From contig NZ_CP082923.1 in the NCBI RefSeq assembly GCF_019931575.1, positions 992,001 through 1,056,000 on the forward strand: a stretch of DNA of 64,000 nucleotides. The letters are read 5' to 3'. The DNA is from Caulobacter segnis. Its GTDB lineage: Bacteria; Pseudomonadota; Alphaproteobacteria; Caulobacterales; Caulobacteraceae. This document shows, piece by piece, positions 50,068 through 61,709 of this stretch (its first letter is position 1; each line of letters begins with the position of its first letter). A program made the position numbers and the translations under genes. Under the pieces are notes generated by a model. The model had not been told where the DNA came from, searched no databases, and worked only from the letters and a program-made list of their open reading frames with translations.

Positions 50068-51603
50068 TCGCCTGAACGCCGCGCTCGCCGTCCTGCCCGA
50101 ACGGCTGGGCTGGCATGTCGCCCTCTCGGCCTCGGCCCTGGCCCTGGGCCTGGCCATCGCCCTGCCGCTGGGGATCGCCGCCGCCCGCAGCCCGCGCCTG
50201 AAATGGATCGCCCTGGCCAGCGCGGGCCTCGTCCAGACCATTCCCAGCCTGGCCCTGCTGGCGCTGTTCTATCCGGTGCTGCTGCTGCTCTCTGGCCTGG
50301 CGACGAAGGTGCTGGGCCACGGCTTCCCGGCCCTGGGCTTCCTGCCGTCGCTGCTGGCCCTGACGCTCTATTCGATGCTGCCGATCCTGCGGAACGCGGC
50401 GGCGGGCGTCTCCGGGATCGACCCGGCCGTGGTCGAGGCCGCGCGGGGCGTGGGCATGACCGATCGCCAGCGACTGTGGCGGGTCGAACTGCCCCTGGCC
50501 GCGCCGGTGATCATGGCCGGGGTCCGCACCGCCGCCGTCTGGACGATCGGGGCGGCGACGCTGTCCACGCCCGTCGGCCAGACCTCGCTGGGCGACTACA
50601 TCTTCTCGGGCCTGCAGACCGAGGACTGGGTGGCGGTGCTGGTCGGCTGCGCGGCCTCGGCGGGCTTGGCGCTGGTGGTCGACGGCCTGCTGGGCCTGAT
50701 CGAGGCCGGCGTGGCCCGGCGCGACGGGCGGCGCCTGTGGGCTGGCGGCGCGGGCCTCGCGATCGGCCTCCTGGCGGCGCTGGCGCCCCTTGCCGGCGCG
50801 GCGCTGTCGCAGGGCCGCCCGGCCTATGTGGTCGGAGCCAAGAACTTCTCCGAGCAGTACATCCTGGCCGAGCTTATGGCCGGCCGGCTGGAGGCCCAGG
50901 GCGCCAGCGTCCAGCGTCGCGTGAACCTGGGCTCGGCCGTGGCCTACCGCGCTCTCGCGGCCGGCGAGATCGACGCCTATGTCGACTATTCGGGCACCCT
51001 GTGGGCCAACGTCCTGAACCGCGCGGACAATCCCGGCCGGGCGGCGGTGCTGGACGGTCTGCGGAAGGAGCTGAAGGCCCGCGACGGCGTCGTCCTGCTC
51101 AACGCCCTGGGCTTCGAGAACGCCTACGCCCTGGCCATGCGCCGCGACCGCGCCGAGGCGCTGGGCGTGAAGACCCTCGCCGATCTGGCGACGAAGGCGC
51201 CGGACCTCGTCATGGGCGGCGACCTGGAGTTCTTCTCGCGACCGGAATGGGCGGCGGTGGTCAAGGCCTATGGCCTGCGCTTCAAGACCAAGCGCCAGTT
51301 CCAGCCGACCTTCATGTACCGGGCCCTGGAGAGCCGCGAGGCCGACGTGATCTCGGCCTTCTCGTCGGATGGCCGGATCGCCGCCGACGACCTCGTGCTG
51401 CTGGCCGACCCCAAGGGCGTGCTGCCGCCCTACGACGCGGTGATCCTGGTCTCGCCGAAGCGGGCCGGGGATCGGCGGTTGGTCGAGGCCTTGAGGCCGC
51501 TCGGCGGGAGCATCGACGTCAAGGCGATGCAGGCGGCCAACTACGCGGTGGATCGGGATGCGGGAAAGAAGAGCCCGGCCGAGGCCGCGGCGATGCTGGC
51601 GCG

Positions 51604-51607
<4 letters not shown>
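50060..51607 (+). CDS. ABC permease fused to substrate-binding domain (osmoprotectant type)
   Basis: 515 residues from GTG 50060. Residues about 15-245 are a permease with six helices and the EAA-like loop '[21 protein letters not shown]'. Residues about 255-515 are the glycine betaine/osmoprotectant-binding (OpuAC/YehZ) domain, with '[21 protein letters not shown]' and '[12 protein letters not shown]'. The binding protein and permease are thus one chain, like the known fusions of OsmX/OsmW-type systems. Ligand presumably quaternary amine; not proven. Confidence 0.9.
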
Positions 51608-53264
<1,657 letters not shown>

Positions 53265-53268
<4 letters not shown>

Positions 53269-54080
53269 GCGTTGGTTCTCGCGAACTGGAGGCAAGCGTT
53301 GAGGACGTCTTCCAGCACCGCGCGCAGGGGCTCGGCGCGGTCGGCGTGGAAGGGCGTAGGCCAGGTGTCTTCGGTGGGCGGCTCGGCCGGGTCGTCCATG
53401 TAGCCCCGGCAGGCCAGCTCCATCTGGATGGCATGGACGCCGGTCGACGGCTGGCCATAGTGGCGCGTGGTCCAGCCGCCCCTGAAGCGGCCGTTGGTGA
53501 CGCGCGAGCGTCCGGACGCGTCGCAGGCGGCCTCGACGGCGGCGGTCAGTTCATCGGCGCAAGACGCGCCGCTGTTGGTTCCGAGATTGAACTGCGGCAG
53601 CTCGCCGTCGAACAGGCGCGGCACATGCGAGCGGATCGAATGGGCCTCGTACAGCACGACGGTCGGATGGGCCGCGCGCAGGCGGTCGATCTCGGCGCGC
53701 AGGGCGGCGTGGTAGGGCTCGAAATAGGTCTCGCGCCGCCGGTCGATCTCGGCCGCATCCGGCCCACCGTCACGCCACAGCGGCTCGCCGTCGAAGGTGG
53801 TGGTGGGACACAACTCGGTCGTCGTCTGGCCCGGATAGAGCGAGGCGCCCGACGGGTCGCGATTGACGTCGATGATGGTGCGCGAGATCGCCGTCCGAAC
53901 GATCGTCGCCCCCATCCCCTCGGCGAAGGCGTAGAGGCGATCGACCCACCAGTCGGCGTCCTTGCGCGCCAGCCAGGGGGAGACGAGGCGGGCCTCGATC
54001 TCGGGCGGGATCTCTCGGCCGGTGTGAGGGAGGCTGACGATCAGCGGGGCGTCGCCGCGCGTGACCTGGAGCCAACTCAC
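53265..54080 (-). CDS. hutG: N-formylglutamate deformylase
   Basis: 271 residues from GTG 54080, which overlaps the hutH TGA (GTGA). '[21 protein letters not shown]' (part) and '[13 protein letters not shown]', '[25 protein letters not shown]' are the FGase family motifs with likely metal-binding His/Asp. Hydrolyses N-formylglutamate to formate and glutamate, the last step of the five-step route that begins with HutF, which matches the gene content here. Confidence 0.93.
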
Positions 54081-55618
54081 TCGGAAATCCCCGGCAGCGC
54101 GCCAGCCGCCGCGGTCACCGCGCCCGATCGCACCAGGGCGTTGGCCGCCTCCAGGTCCGGGTGGAAGTGGCGGTCGTCGGTCAGGTGCGGGACCTTGCTC
54201 CGGGTCAGCTTGCGCACGGCTTCCAGCGTCGCGCTGGATCGCAGCGGGGCATGGAAGTCGCAGCCCTGGGCCGCCGCCAGCAGTTCGATGCCCAGGACGG
54301 CGGTGGCGTTCTCGACCATGCCCAGCAGGCGCCGCGCGCCGTGGGCGGCCATCGAGACGTGGTCCTCCTGGTTGGCCGAGGTCGGGATCGAGTCGACGCT
54401 GGCGGGATAGGCCTTCTGCTTGTTCTCCGAGACCAAGGCGGCGGCCGTGACCTGCGGGATCATGAAGCCGGAGTTCAGGCCCGGCTTCGGCGTCAGGAAG
54501 GCCGGTAGGCCCGACAGCGCCGGGTCGACCAGCATGGCGATGCGGCGCTCGGCGATCGAGCCGATCTCGCAGACCGCCAGGGCGATCATGTCGGCGGCGA
54601 AGGCCACCGGCTCGGCGTGGAAGTTGCCGCCCGACAGGGCCTCGTCCGCCAGATGGCTGTCGCCTGGGAAGATGAGGGGGTTGTCCGAGACGCCGTTGGC
54701 CTCGGTCTCCAGCGTTGTGGCCGCTTGGCGCAGCACGTCCAGCGCCGCGCCCATCACCTGTGGCTGGCAGCGCAGGCAGTAGGGGTCCTGGACGCGCTCG
54801 TCCTCCTTCAGGTGCGAGGCGCGGATCTCGGAGGCGGCCATCAGGGCGCGCAGGGCGGCGGCGGTCTCGATCTGGCCGGCGTGACGGCGCAGGGCATGGA
54901 TGCGCGGGTCGAACGGCGTGTCCGAGCCCTTGGCGGCCTCGGTCGACAGGGCGCCGGTGACCAGGGCCGACTGGAAGAGGCGCTCGGCCTCGAACAGACC
55001 CGCCAGGGCGTTGGCGGTCGAGAACTGGGTGCCGTTGAGGAGCGCCAAACCTTCCTTGGGTCCGAGCGTCAGGGGCGTCAGGCCGGCGGCCTTCAACGCC
55101 TCCGCGGCCGGCAGCCGCGCGTCGCCGACGAAGATCTCGCCGACCCCGATCATGGTCGCGGCCATGTGGGCCAGCGGCGCCAGGTCGCCCGAGGCGCCGA
55201 CCGAGCCCTGGCAGGGCACGACCGGCGTCAGGCCCTGGACCAGCAGGGCCTCCAGCAGCCGCACGGTCTCGACCCGCACGCCCGAGGCGCCTTGCGCCAG
55301 GCTGGCCAGCTTCAGGGCCATCATCAGGCGGATGACCGGAACGGGCGAGGGCTCGCCGACGCCGGCGGCGTGGGACAGGACGATGTTGCGCTGCAGGGTC
55401 TCCAGATCCGCGTCGCCGATGCGGACGCTGGCCAGTTTCCCGAAGCCGGTGTTGATACCGTAGACGGGCTGGTGGCGGGCCAGGATGCGCCGTACCGCCG
55501 CCGCGCTCTCGTCGATGACCGGCCAGGCGCTGTCGGCCAGGCGCGCCGAGGCCCCGCGATAGATCGCCTTCCAGTCGGCCAGGGCTACGTCGCCGGGGTT
55601 CAGAACAAGCTGGGTCAC
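54077..55618 (-). CDS. hutH: Histidine ammonia-lyase
   Basis: 513 residues from GTG 55618, overlapping the hutI TGA (GTGA). The MIO prosthetic group comes from Ala142-Ser143-Gly144 in '[14 protein letters not shown]', the same position as in the Pseudomonas enzyme. '[12 protein letters not shown]' and '[26 protein letters not shown]' (quoted in part) are further hallmarks. Deaminates histidine to urocanate. Confidence 0.96.
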   Translation of the reverse strand: MTQLVLNPGDVALADWKAIYRGASARLADSAWPVIDESAAAVRRILARHQPVYGINTGFGKLASVRIGDADLETLQRNIVLSHAAGVGEPSPVPVIRLMMALKLASLAQGASGVRVETVRLLEALLVQGLTPVVPCQGSVGASGDLAPLAHMAATMIGVGEIFVGDARLPAAEALKAAGLTPLTLGPKEGLALLNGTQFSTANALAGLFEAERLFQSALVTGALSTEAAKGSDTPFDPRIHALRRHAGQIETAAALRALMAASEIRASHLKEDERVQDPYCLRCQPQVMGAALDVLRQAATTLETEANGVSDNPLIFPGDSHLADEALSGGNFHAEPVAFAADMIALAVCEIGSIAERRIAMLVDPALSGLPAFLTPKPGLNSGFMIPQVTAAALVSENKQKAYPASVDSIPTSANQEDHVSMAAHGARRLLGMVENATAVLGIELLAAAQGCDFHAPLRSSATLEAVRKLTRSKVPHLTDDRHFHPDLEAANALVRSGAVTAAAGALPGISE

Positions 55619-56820
55619 TGGCCTCTCCACACGCGCGCATGGAGCCGATTGTGGCCCATGCGATAGACAAGTTCGGCGGGACGCTGGACGTCCCAGAGGG
55701 CGAGATCGCAGGCCTTGCCGGCCTCCAGCGTCCCGCGATCGTGCAGCAGCCCCAGCGCCCGCGCGGCCTCGCGGGTGACGCCGGCCAGGCACTCCTCGAC
55801 GGTCATCCGGAAGAGGGTGGCGGCCAGGTTCATGACCAGCAGCGGCGAGGTCAGGGGCGAGGTGCCAGGATTGCAGTCGGTGGCCAGGGCCATCGGGACT
55901 CCGGCTTCGCGCAAGGCCTCGATCGGCGGGGCCTTGGTCTCGCGGGTGAAGTAGTAGGCGCCGGGCAGCAGGGTGGCGACCGTCCCCGAGGCGGCCATGG
56001 CGGCGATCCCGGCCGCGTCCAGGTGCTCCAGGTGATCGGCCGACAAGGCGTCGAACGCGGCGGCCAGGGCGGCGCCGTTCAGGTTCGACAGCTGTTCGGC
56101 GTGCAGCTTGACCGGCAGGCCGTGGGCGCGCGCGGCCTCGAACACGCGGCGGATCTGGGCGGGTGAGAAGCCGATGCCCTCGCAGAAGCCGTCGATCGCG
56201 TCGGCCAGACCGCGCGCGGCGATGGCGGGGATCATCTTGTCGCACACCAGGGCCACATAGCCGTCCGGGTCGTCGCGGTATTCGGGCGGCAGGGCGTGGG
56301 CGCCCAGGAAGGTGGTGCTGATCCCCACGCGGCGGATCTCTGCCAGCGCCCGGGCGGCGCGCAGGCTCTTGAGCTCGTCGTCGAGGGACAGCCCATAGCC
56401 GGACTTGATCTCGACCGTGGTGACGCCCTCGGCGATCAGGGCGTCCAGGCGGGGCAGGGCGGCCTGGACCAGCTCGGCCTCCGAGGCCGCGCGGGTGGCG
56501 CGCATGGTCGAGACGATGCCGCCGCCGGCCCGGGCGATCTCCTCATACGAGGCGCCGGCCAGACGCAGCTCGAACTCGTGGGCGCGGTCGCCGGCGAACA
56601 CCAGGTGAGTGTGCGGGTCGATCAGGCCGGGGGTGATCCAGCGGCCTTCGCAGTCGATGGTCCGCGCGGCCTCGAAGGCGGGGGCGTCTTCGGCCGAACC
56701 AGCGTAGACGATGCGGCTGTCGCGGGCGGCGATCACGCCGCGCTCGATGATCCCCAGGCCCGGCCGCGTCGGGTCGAGGGTGGCGAGACGGCAAGTTATC
56801 CACAGGGTGTCGCAACGCAT
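55615..56820 (-). CDS. hutI: Imidazolonepropionase
   Basis: 401 residues from ATG 56820 (GGGAGG 8 nt upstream). Amidohydrolase motifs: metal-binding '[19 protein letters not shown]', '[10 protein letters not shown]', 'SADHLEHL' and '[13 protein letters not shown]'. Hydrolyses imidazolonepropionate to formiminoglutamate. It is the first gene of the minus-strand operon; the palindromic operator at 56867 lies 47 bp upstream. Confidence 0.95.
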   Translation of the reverse strand: MRCDTLWITCRLATLDPTRPGLGIIERGVIAARDSRIVYAGSAEDAPAFEAARTIDCEGRWITPGLIDPHTHLVFAGDRAHEFELRLAGASYEEIARAGGGIVSTMRATRAASEAELVQAALPRLDALIAEGVTTVEIKSGYGLSLDDELKSLRAARALAEIRRVGISTTFLGAHALPPEYRDDPDGYVALVCDKMIPAIAARGLADAIDGFCEGIGFSPAQIRRVFEAARAHGLPVKLHAEQLSNLNGAALAAAFDALSADHLEHLDAAGIAAMAASGTVATLLPGAYYFTRETKAPPIEALREAGVPMALATDCNPGTSPLTSPLLVMNLAATLFRMTVEECLAGVTREAARALGLLHDRGTLEAGKACDLALWDVQRPAELVYRMGHNRLHARVWRGQ

Positions 56821-56866
56821 CCTGTCCGCCTCCCTCTCTTGCGGCCAAACCTTGTAAGGGGCTTCA

Positions 56867-56882
56867 ATATGTATAGACATAT
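56867..56882. promoter_or_regulatory. HutC-type operator between hutI and hutF
   Basis: ATATGT-ATAG-ACATAT, perfect 6-bp arms with 4-bp spacer, centred in the 85-bp divergent region. GntR/HutC repressors bind such TGT-N4-ACA palindromes; hutC is in the locus. Confidence 0.8.
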
Positions 56883-56905
56883 TTGCGAACGATGAGGCTT
56901 GTCCA

Positions 56906-58294
56906 GTGACCGACGCGCACAATTCCGAGATCTCGCCAGATGCGTCCAAGGTCGTCTGGTGCGAGAGCGCCCTGCTGGCGGACGGCTGGGCGCGGGGCGT
57001 GAAGTTCACGATCGTCGACGGCCGCATCGGACGGATCGACACCGACACCAGCGCGGGGGACGCCCAGCGCCTGGGTCCCGCCCTGCCGGGCCTGGGCAAT
57101 GTCCACAGCCACGCCTTTCAGCGCGCCATGGCCGGTCTGGCCGAGACGCGGGGCGACACGGGGGACAACTTCTGGACCTGGCGCGAGGTGATGTACCGCT
57201 TCCTGGAGCGGCTGAATCCCGACATGGCCCAGGCCATCGCGGCCATGGGCCAGGTCGAGATGCTGGAGGGCGGCTTCACGCGGGTGGGCGAGTTCCACTA
57301 TCTGCACCACGCGCCCGATGGCGGGTTCTACGACAACCCGGCCGAGATGGCGGCGCGGATGGCGGCGGCGGCGGACGAGACCGGGATCGGCCTGACCCTG
57401 CTGCCGGTGTTCTACGCGCACAGCAACTTCGGCGGCCTGCCGCCCACCGAGGGCCAGAAGCGCTTCATCCATGACGTCGACGGCTTCGCGCGGCTGGTCG
57501 AGGCCTGCCGGGAGATCGTCGCGCCCCTGCCTGACGCGGTGGTGGGCGTCGCGCCGCACAGCCTGCGCGCGGTGACCAGCGAGGAGCTCTCCGCCATCCT
57601 GCCCATGGCCGCTGGCGGGCCGATCCACATGCACGTGGCCGAGCAGACCAAGGAGGTCGACGACTGCCTGGCCGCCACCGGCGCGCGTCCCGTCCGCTGG
57701 CTGATGAACCATACCGAGGTCGACCAGCGGTGGTGCCTGATCCACGCCACCCACATCAACGCCACCGAGACCGAGCGCCTGGCCAAGAGCGGCGCGGTCG
57801 CGGGCCTGTGTCCCGTGACCGAGGCCAATCTGGGCGACGGGATCTTTCCGGCCCCGGACTACCTGGCCGCTGGCGGAAGCTTCGGAATCGGCACCGACTC
57901 CAACATCGTGATCAACGCCGCCGAGGAGTTGCGGACCATGGAGTACGCCCAGCGCCTGACCCGCCGGGCCCGCAACGTGCTGGCGGGCGGCCCGCGCCGT
58001 TCGACCGGCGGCGACCTGTGGCGCGCGGCGGTCATGGGCGGCGCGGCGGCCCTAGGCGTCGGGCGCGGCGGGCTGCGGCGCGGCGCGACGGCGGACTTCG
58101 TCACCCTCGACCGCGAGCATCCCAACCTGGTTGGCCGCGCGGGCGACACCTTGATCGACAGCCTGGTCTTCGCCGGCGGCGGGATCGACACCGTCTGGCG
58201 TCATGGCCGGCAGCTGGTCTCCGGCGGCCGCCACCACGCCCGCGAGGCGATCGCCGCGCGCTATCGCGACACCCTGAAGGCCCTGCTGGCGTGA
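56906..58294 (+). CDS. hutF: Formimidoylglutamate deiminase
   Basis: 462 residues from GTG 56906. Amidohydrolase fold with '[18 protein letters not shown]' (metal-binding His-x-His), '[14 protein letters not shown]', 'HATHINATE' and '[22 protein letters not shown]'. Converts N-formimino-L-glutamate to N-formyl-L-glutamate and ammonia, the route used with HutG. It overlaps hutC by a GTGA. Confidence 0.94.
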   Translation: MTDAHNSEISPDASKVVWCESALLADGWARGVKFTIVDGRIGRIDTDTSAGDAQRLGPALPGLGNVHSHAFQRAMAGLAETRGDTGDNFWTWREVMYRFLERLNPDMAQAIAAMGQVEMLEGGFTRVGEFHYLHHAPDGGFYDNPAEMAARMAAAADETGIGLTLLPVFYAHSNFGGLPPTEGQKRFIHDVDGFARLVEACREIVAPLPDAVVGVAPHSLRAVTSEELSAILPMAAGGPIHMHVAEQTKEVDDCLAATGARPVRWLMNHTEVDQRWCLIHATHINATETERLAKSGAVAGLCPVTEANLGDGIFPAPDYLAAGGSFGIGTDSNIVINAAEELRTMEYAQRLTRRARNVLAGGPRRSTGGDLWRAAVMGGAAALGVGRGGLRRGATADFVTLDREHPNLVGRAGDTLIDSLVFAGGGIDTVWRHGRQLVSGGRHHAREAIAARYRDTLKALLA

Positions 58295-58998
58295 CCGGGC
58301 CCCTGCACCAGCGCATCCGCTCGGACATCGAGGCCAAGATCCGCTCCGGCGAATGGGCGCCGGGTCACCGGGCCCCGACCGAGGCCGAGCTGCTGGACCA
58401 GTACGGCTGTTCGCGGATGACGGTGAACAAGGCCATGACCGCCCTGGTCGAGGCCGGGCTGATCGTGCGCCGCAAGCGCGCCGGCTCCTTCGTGGCCCGG
58501 CCGAAGGTCCACGCGCCGGTCCTGAACATCCCCGACATCCAGTCCGAGATCATCGCGCGCGGCGAGGCCTACGCCTTCCGCCTGCTGGCCCGGGCGGTGC
58601 GGAAGGCCGATCGCGACAGCGCCGAAGAGGTGGAGCTGGCGGCGGGCGGCAAGCTGCTAGCGCTTGAAGGCGTCCACGACGCCGGCGGTCGGCCCTTCGC
58701 CCTGGAGCAGCGCCTGGTCGGTCTGAAGGCCGCGCCCGGGATGGAGGCCGCCGACTTCACCGAGCATCCGCCCGGCGCCTGGCTTTTGGAGCACGTCGCC
58801 TGGACCGAGGCCGAGAGCCGGATCAGCGCCATCAACGCCGACGCCGCCGACGCCCGCCTGCTGGCCCTGGACGAGGGGGCGGCCTGCCTGGTCGTCGACC
58901 GCCGCACCTGGCGCGAGGGCCAGCACGTCACCCGCGTGCGCCAGGTCTTCCCCGGGGAGGCCTACGACCTGGTGGCGCGGTTCGGCCCTGGCGCCTGA
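58291..58998 (+). CDS. hutC: Histidine utilisation repressor HutC
   Basis: 235 residues from GTG 58291. GntR winged-helix at about 5-72 ('GEWAPGHRAPTEAELLDQYGCSRMTVNKAMTALVEAGLIVRRKRAGSFVA' pattern) and UTRA ligand-binding domain (about 90-230). HutC binds urocanate and represses hut genes. The operator at 56867 fits. Stop codon is followed by the DUF1993 gene 43 bp later. Confidence 0.92.
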   Translation: MTGPLHQRIRSDIEAKIRSGEWAPGHRAPTEAELLDQYGCSRMTVNKAMTALVEAGLIVRRKRAGSFVARPKVHAPVLNIPDIQSEIIARGEAYAFRLLARAVRKADRDSAEEVELAAGGKLLALEGVHDAGGRPFALEQRLVGLKAAPGMEAADFTEHPPGAWLLEHVAWTEAESRISAINADAADARLLALDEGAACLVVDRRTWREGQHVTRVRQVFPGEAYDLVARFGPGA

Positions 58999-59041
58999 CG
59001 CCGAGTCCAGCTTAGCTCTCCGCCAAACCGGAGAAGACGCC

Positions 59042-59581
59042 ATGGACCTGTACGCGATCGCCGTCCCGACCTACGTCCAGATGCTGAAGGGGCTGTCGGG
59101 CCAGCTGACCAAGGGCGAGGCCTATGCCGCCGAGGGCGTGCTGTCGCCCGAGGCGCTGATCGGCGCGCGCCTGGCCCCGGACATGTTCCCGCTGTCGACC
59201 CAGGTGCGGTTCGTCTGCACCCAGGCCAGCGACATGCTCAGGCAGCTGGCGGGCGGCGAGGCGTTCGCCCCGGCCGAGGACGCGACCGACTTCGACGGCC
59301 TGCGGGCCCAGCTGGCCGAGGCGATCGCGCGGATCCAGGCGACGCCGGCTTCGGCGTTCGATGGCGCGGCCGAGCGGGCGATCGAACTGAAGATGCCTAA
59401 CGGGATCATCTTCGACCTGACTGGCGAGCAGTTCCTGCGCGACTGGGCCCTGGCCCAGTTCTACTTCCACCTGACCGCCGCTTACGCGATCCTGCGCCAC
59501 AAGGGCGTGCCGCTGGGCAAGCCCGACTGGGTCCCGCACATGTTCGCCTATATCCGGCCGGGGACGCTGCCGGGTGGGTGA
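59042..59581 (+). CDS. DUF1993 domain protein
   Basis: 179 residues. Four-helix-bundle-like DUF1993 signature: 'YVQMLKGLSGQLTKGEAYA', 'LAPDMFPLSTQVRFVCTQASDMLRQLAG', 'LRDWALAQFYFHLTAAYAILRHKGVPLGK'. The His-rich segments recall DinB/YfiT metal-binding folds. No signal peptide. Function unknown. Overlaps the next gene by 8 bp, so the two are probably co-translated. Confidence 0.88.
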   Translation: MDLYAIAVPTYVQMLKGLSGQLTKGEAYAAEGVLSPEALIGARLAPDMFPLSTQVRFVCTQASDMLRQLAGGEAFAPAEDATDFDGLRAQLAEAIARIQATPASAFDGAAERAIELKMPNGIIFDLTGEQFLRDWALAQFYFHLTAAYAILRHKGVPLGKPDWVPHMFAYIRPGTLPGG

Positions 59582-60137
59582 GGGCGCTCATCCCGCCCAT
59601 GGCGCGGTGCTGCTGCTGATCGACCTGCAGAAGGCGATCGACCATCCGTCGTGGGGCGTGCGCAACAACCCGAACGCCGAAGCCAACCTGGCCGCGCTGC
59701 TGGCCCTGTGGCGGCGCGAGGGCTGGCCGGTCTGGCACGTGCGCCACGACTCGGTCCACGCGACCTCGCACTACCGTCCGGGCCAGCCGTTGCACGCCTT
59801 CCGGCCCGGCGCCGAGCCGCTGGCCGGCGAGCCGGTGATCGGCAAGCAGGCCAACAGCGCCTTCATCGGCACGGCGCTGGAAGCCGATCTCAAGGCGCGC
59901 GGCGACCTTCGCCTGGTGGTCGCCGGCGTGATCACCAACAATTCGGTCGAGGCCACCGTCCGCATGGCCGGCAATCTGGGTTTTGTGACCTGGCTGGTCG
60001 AGGACGCCGGCTTCACCTTCGACCGCATCGACTTCAACGGCGTCCACCGGACGGCCGACGAGGTCCACGCCATGAGCCTGGCCAATCTGGACGGCGAATA
60101 CTGCGCGGTCGTCCGTGCGCGCGAGCTTCTGGCCTAG
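59574..60137 (+). CDS. Isochorismatase-like hydrolase with Ser at the nucleophile position
   Basis: 187 residues from GTG 59574. The cysteine hydrolase fold is plain: Asp17 ('LLIDLQKAID'), Lys91 ('VIGKQANSAFIGT') and the cis-peptide loop 'AGVITNNSVEATVRMAG'. In family enzymes that loop carries the catalytic Cys in an Asn-x-Cys-Val pattern, but here the base sequence gives Ser124 (TCG). It may be an altered hydrolase, a binding protein, or a member using another mechanism. The gene is coupled to DUF1993. Confidence 0.75.
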   Translation: MGEGAHPAHGAVLLLIDLQKAIDHPSWGVRNNPNAEANLAALLALWRREGWPVWHVRHDSVHATSHYRPGQPLHAFRPGAEPLAGEPVIGKQANSAFIGTALEADLKARGDLRLVVAGVITNNSVEATVRMAGNLGFVTWLVEDAGFTFDRIDFNGVHRTADEVHAMSLANLDGEYCAVVRARELLA

Positions 60138-60691
60138 CGCCCCGCCCAGGGCGCGGCGGGATCGCGCGGTTCGCCCCAGCGGTTGACGGCCGGATCGTCC
60201 GAGGGGGCGGGGCAGGTCTCGGTGGGCAGGTTCGCCTTCTTGTCGATCGCGCAGGCGCAGAGGCCGCAGACCTGGCTCTGCCCGGCGCCGACCAGCCTAT
60301 GGATCAGGTGCTGACCTGGCGGCCGCAGTTCCGGGCAGGCCTGGCAGGCCGCCTTGCGTTTCTGGACCTGGGCCTCGGGCACGGGGCGAAAGCCGATCAG
60401 GGCCCACCGCGTCAGGGCCATCGTGGCCGCGCCCAGCAGCCCGAGCGTCGGGGCGGGCGCCCATTTGGGCAGGCTGGTCTCGACCGCGCGGGCGGCGACC
60501 TCCGACGTCGCCAAGTTGGCGGGGCGCTCCTCGATCAGGTCGCGCAGGAAGATCGGATCGACGGCCGCGCGCAACGCGACGGCCTGGGGAATGGGCTCGT
60601 CGAGATCCAGCGCCTTGGCCAGCGACCAGGAGAAGGCCACAAGGGCCCCCTCCTGACCGTCGAGATGCTCAGGCGGCCTCTCGGAGGACAC
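60134..60691 (-). CDS. Unknown protein with Cys-rich (zinc ribbon-like) C-terminus
   Basis: 185 residues. N-terminal half helical and acidic (about 10-75), a weakly hydrophobic stretch at about 82-101, then a Cys array: Cys116-x2-Cys119, Cys142-x2-Cys145-x-Cys147, Cys160 ('CQACPELRPP', 'VCGLCACAIDKKANLPTETCP'). The spacing resembles small zinc-binding modules seen in phage and host proteins ('CGxCxC...K...L...CP'). It follows the 96-residue Cys-rich gene by 10 bp on the same strand. No function known. Confidence 0.65.
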   Translation of the reverse strand: MSSERPPEHLDGQEGALVAFSWSLAKALDLDEPIPQAVALRAAVDPIFLRDLIEERPANLATSEVAARAVETSLPKWAPAPTLGLLGAATMALTRWALIGFRPVPEAQVQKRKAACQACPELRPPGQHLIHRLVGAGQSQVCGLCACAIDKKANLPTETCPAPSDDPAVNRWGEPRDPAAPWAGR

Positions 60692-60701
60692 CGGGCTCGC
60701 C

Positions 60702-60992
60702 CTAGGTGAAGGCCGCCAGGTTGGCGCCGCTCGACTGGTAACAGCCGTCGATATTGGATTGCAGGGTGCTGTTGATGGCCGAGCAGGGCACGATCCAGGG
60801 GCTGTCGGTGCACTGGACCGAGGCCAGTTCGGTGCTGGGATTGTAGGACCAGACGAAGGTGAAGCCGCTCTTGGTGAACGACCCGCTGTTGGGGAACGGG
60901 TTCGGGCCGCCGTTGTTGATGGCCAGTTGGCTGACGCACGCCCAGACCGCGGGCGTGACGTTGTTGTAGTTGAGTTGAGCGCAAGCGGACAT
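60702..60992 (-). CDS. Unknown Cys- and Asn-rich small protein
   Basis: 96 residues from ATG 60992, with a good GGGAGG site 7 nt upstream. Five Cys (4, 19, 61, 70, 84), many Asn and Ser, no signal peptide and no membrane helix. Sequence features such as 'NNGGPNPFPNSGSFTK' and 'TDSPWIVPCSAINS' match no family I know. It is first in a two-gene operon with the Cys-rich zinc ribbon-like protein. The leader upstream is AT-rich and contains two inverted repeats. Could be a secreted or modified peptide, a structural protein, or a phage remnant; undetermined. Confidence 0.65.
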   Translation of the reverse strand: MSACAQLNYNNVTPAVWACVSQLAINNGGPNPFPNSGSFTKSGFTFVWSYNPSTELASVQCTDSPWIVPCSAINSTLQSNIDGCYQSSGANLAAFT

Positions 60993-61012
60993 GACAGGCC
61001 TCCCTCATAAAT

Positions 61013-61034
61013 GCAATTTCTCGGCGAGAATTGC
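61013..61034. promoter_or_regulatory. Near-perfect palindrome in the leader of the Cys-rich pair
   Basis: GCAATTTCTCG-G-CGAGAATTGC: arms match except for one bulged T; 21-42 nt upstream of ATG 60992. Candidate operator or RNA hairpin. Confidence 0.45.
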
Positions 61035-61084
61035 TGATATAAACCTATTAAGTGTGTTGAGGGATCAATGCAAGCAATAGGTGT

Positions 61085-61110
61085 CTTATGCGATATAATT
61101 CTCGCATAAG
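61085..61110. promoter_or_regulatory. Inverted repeat CTTATGCGA / TCGCATAAG
   Basis: Perfect 9-bp arms, 8-nt AT-rich loop, in an AT-rich block about 93 bp upstream of the Cys-rich gene and 60 bp past the stop of the GFA gene at 61170. May be a terminator of the latter or an operator. Confidence 0.45.
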
Positions 61111-61169
61111 GTGTATATCCAGGCGGTGTGCGTCGGGGGGCGTGCGTCGAGATGCGAGGGTGGCCGCGC

Positions 61170-61583
61170 CTAGTCCGGCATGGTCTCGAACCGCGTCACG
61201 CCCTCGGGCGGGATCACCCAGGCCGGGCGGTCGCGGTCGAACAGCAGCATGGCCGGCTTGAACAGGCCGGGGTCGTCCAGGCTGCCGGCATAGATCGTGT
61301 GGCTGTCGTGCAGCCCGTGCTCGCCGCCGAACACCAGGCCAGCGCAGGTTGGGCACGAGTTGCGCGTCGCCTCGCCGCCCCGGAAGGCGCGGCTGCGGTA
61401 CTGGCGCGCCGGACCGGTGATGGTCAGGGCCGAGGCCGGAAAGCCCATGAACGGAATGAACCCCGACCCCGAGGCCTTGCGGCAGTCGCCGCAGCAGCAG
61501 AAGCCCATGTAGTCGGGCGCGCGATCCGCCTCCCAGCGCAGCGCGCCGCACAGGCATCCGCCCTTGTAGCGCGAGGTGCTCAT
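61170..61583 (-). CDS. GFA family protein
   Basis: 137 residues. Cys ligands in 'YKGGCLCGALRWEADRAP', 'GFCCCGDCRKASGSGFIP' and 'SCPTCAGLVFGG'. Same Mss4-like fold as the protein at 32482 but a different subfamily. The zinc sites are complete. Activity unproven. Confidence 0.87.
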   Translation of the reverse strand: MSTSRYKGGCLCGALRWEADRAPDYMGFCCCGDCRKASGSGFIPFMGFPASALTITGPARQYRSRAFRGGEATRNSCPTCAGLVFGGEHGLHDSHTIYAGSLDDPGLFKPAMLLFDRDRPAWVIPPEGVTRFETMPD

Positions 61584-61709
61584 GCCGAGACACTAGAGGC
61601 GGCGGACGACCGCGTACAAGTATCGCGCGACGGATCAACCTCAGAAGGGTGCGCCACCCTGTTGCCTCCTTAGGTTTGTGGGGCTAGCCAGGGTGTTCGG
61701 GGGATTTGG

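Noticed and set aside
61085-61110. CRISPR or phage attachment site reading of the repeats at 61 kb
   Set aside because: Only two short inverted repeats with unlike arms, no spaced direct repeats, integrase or tRNA nearby.
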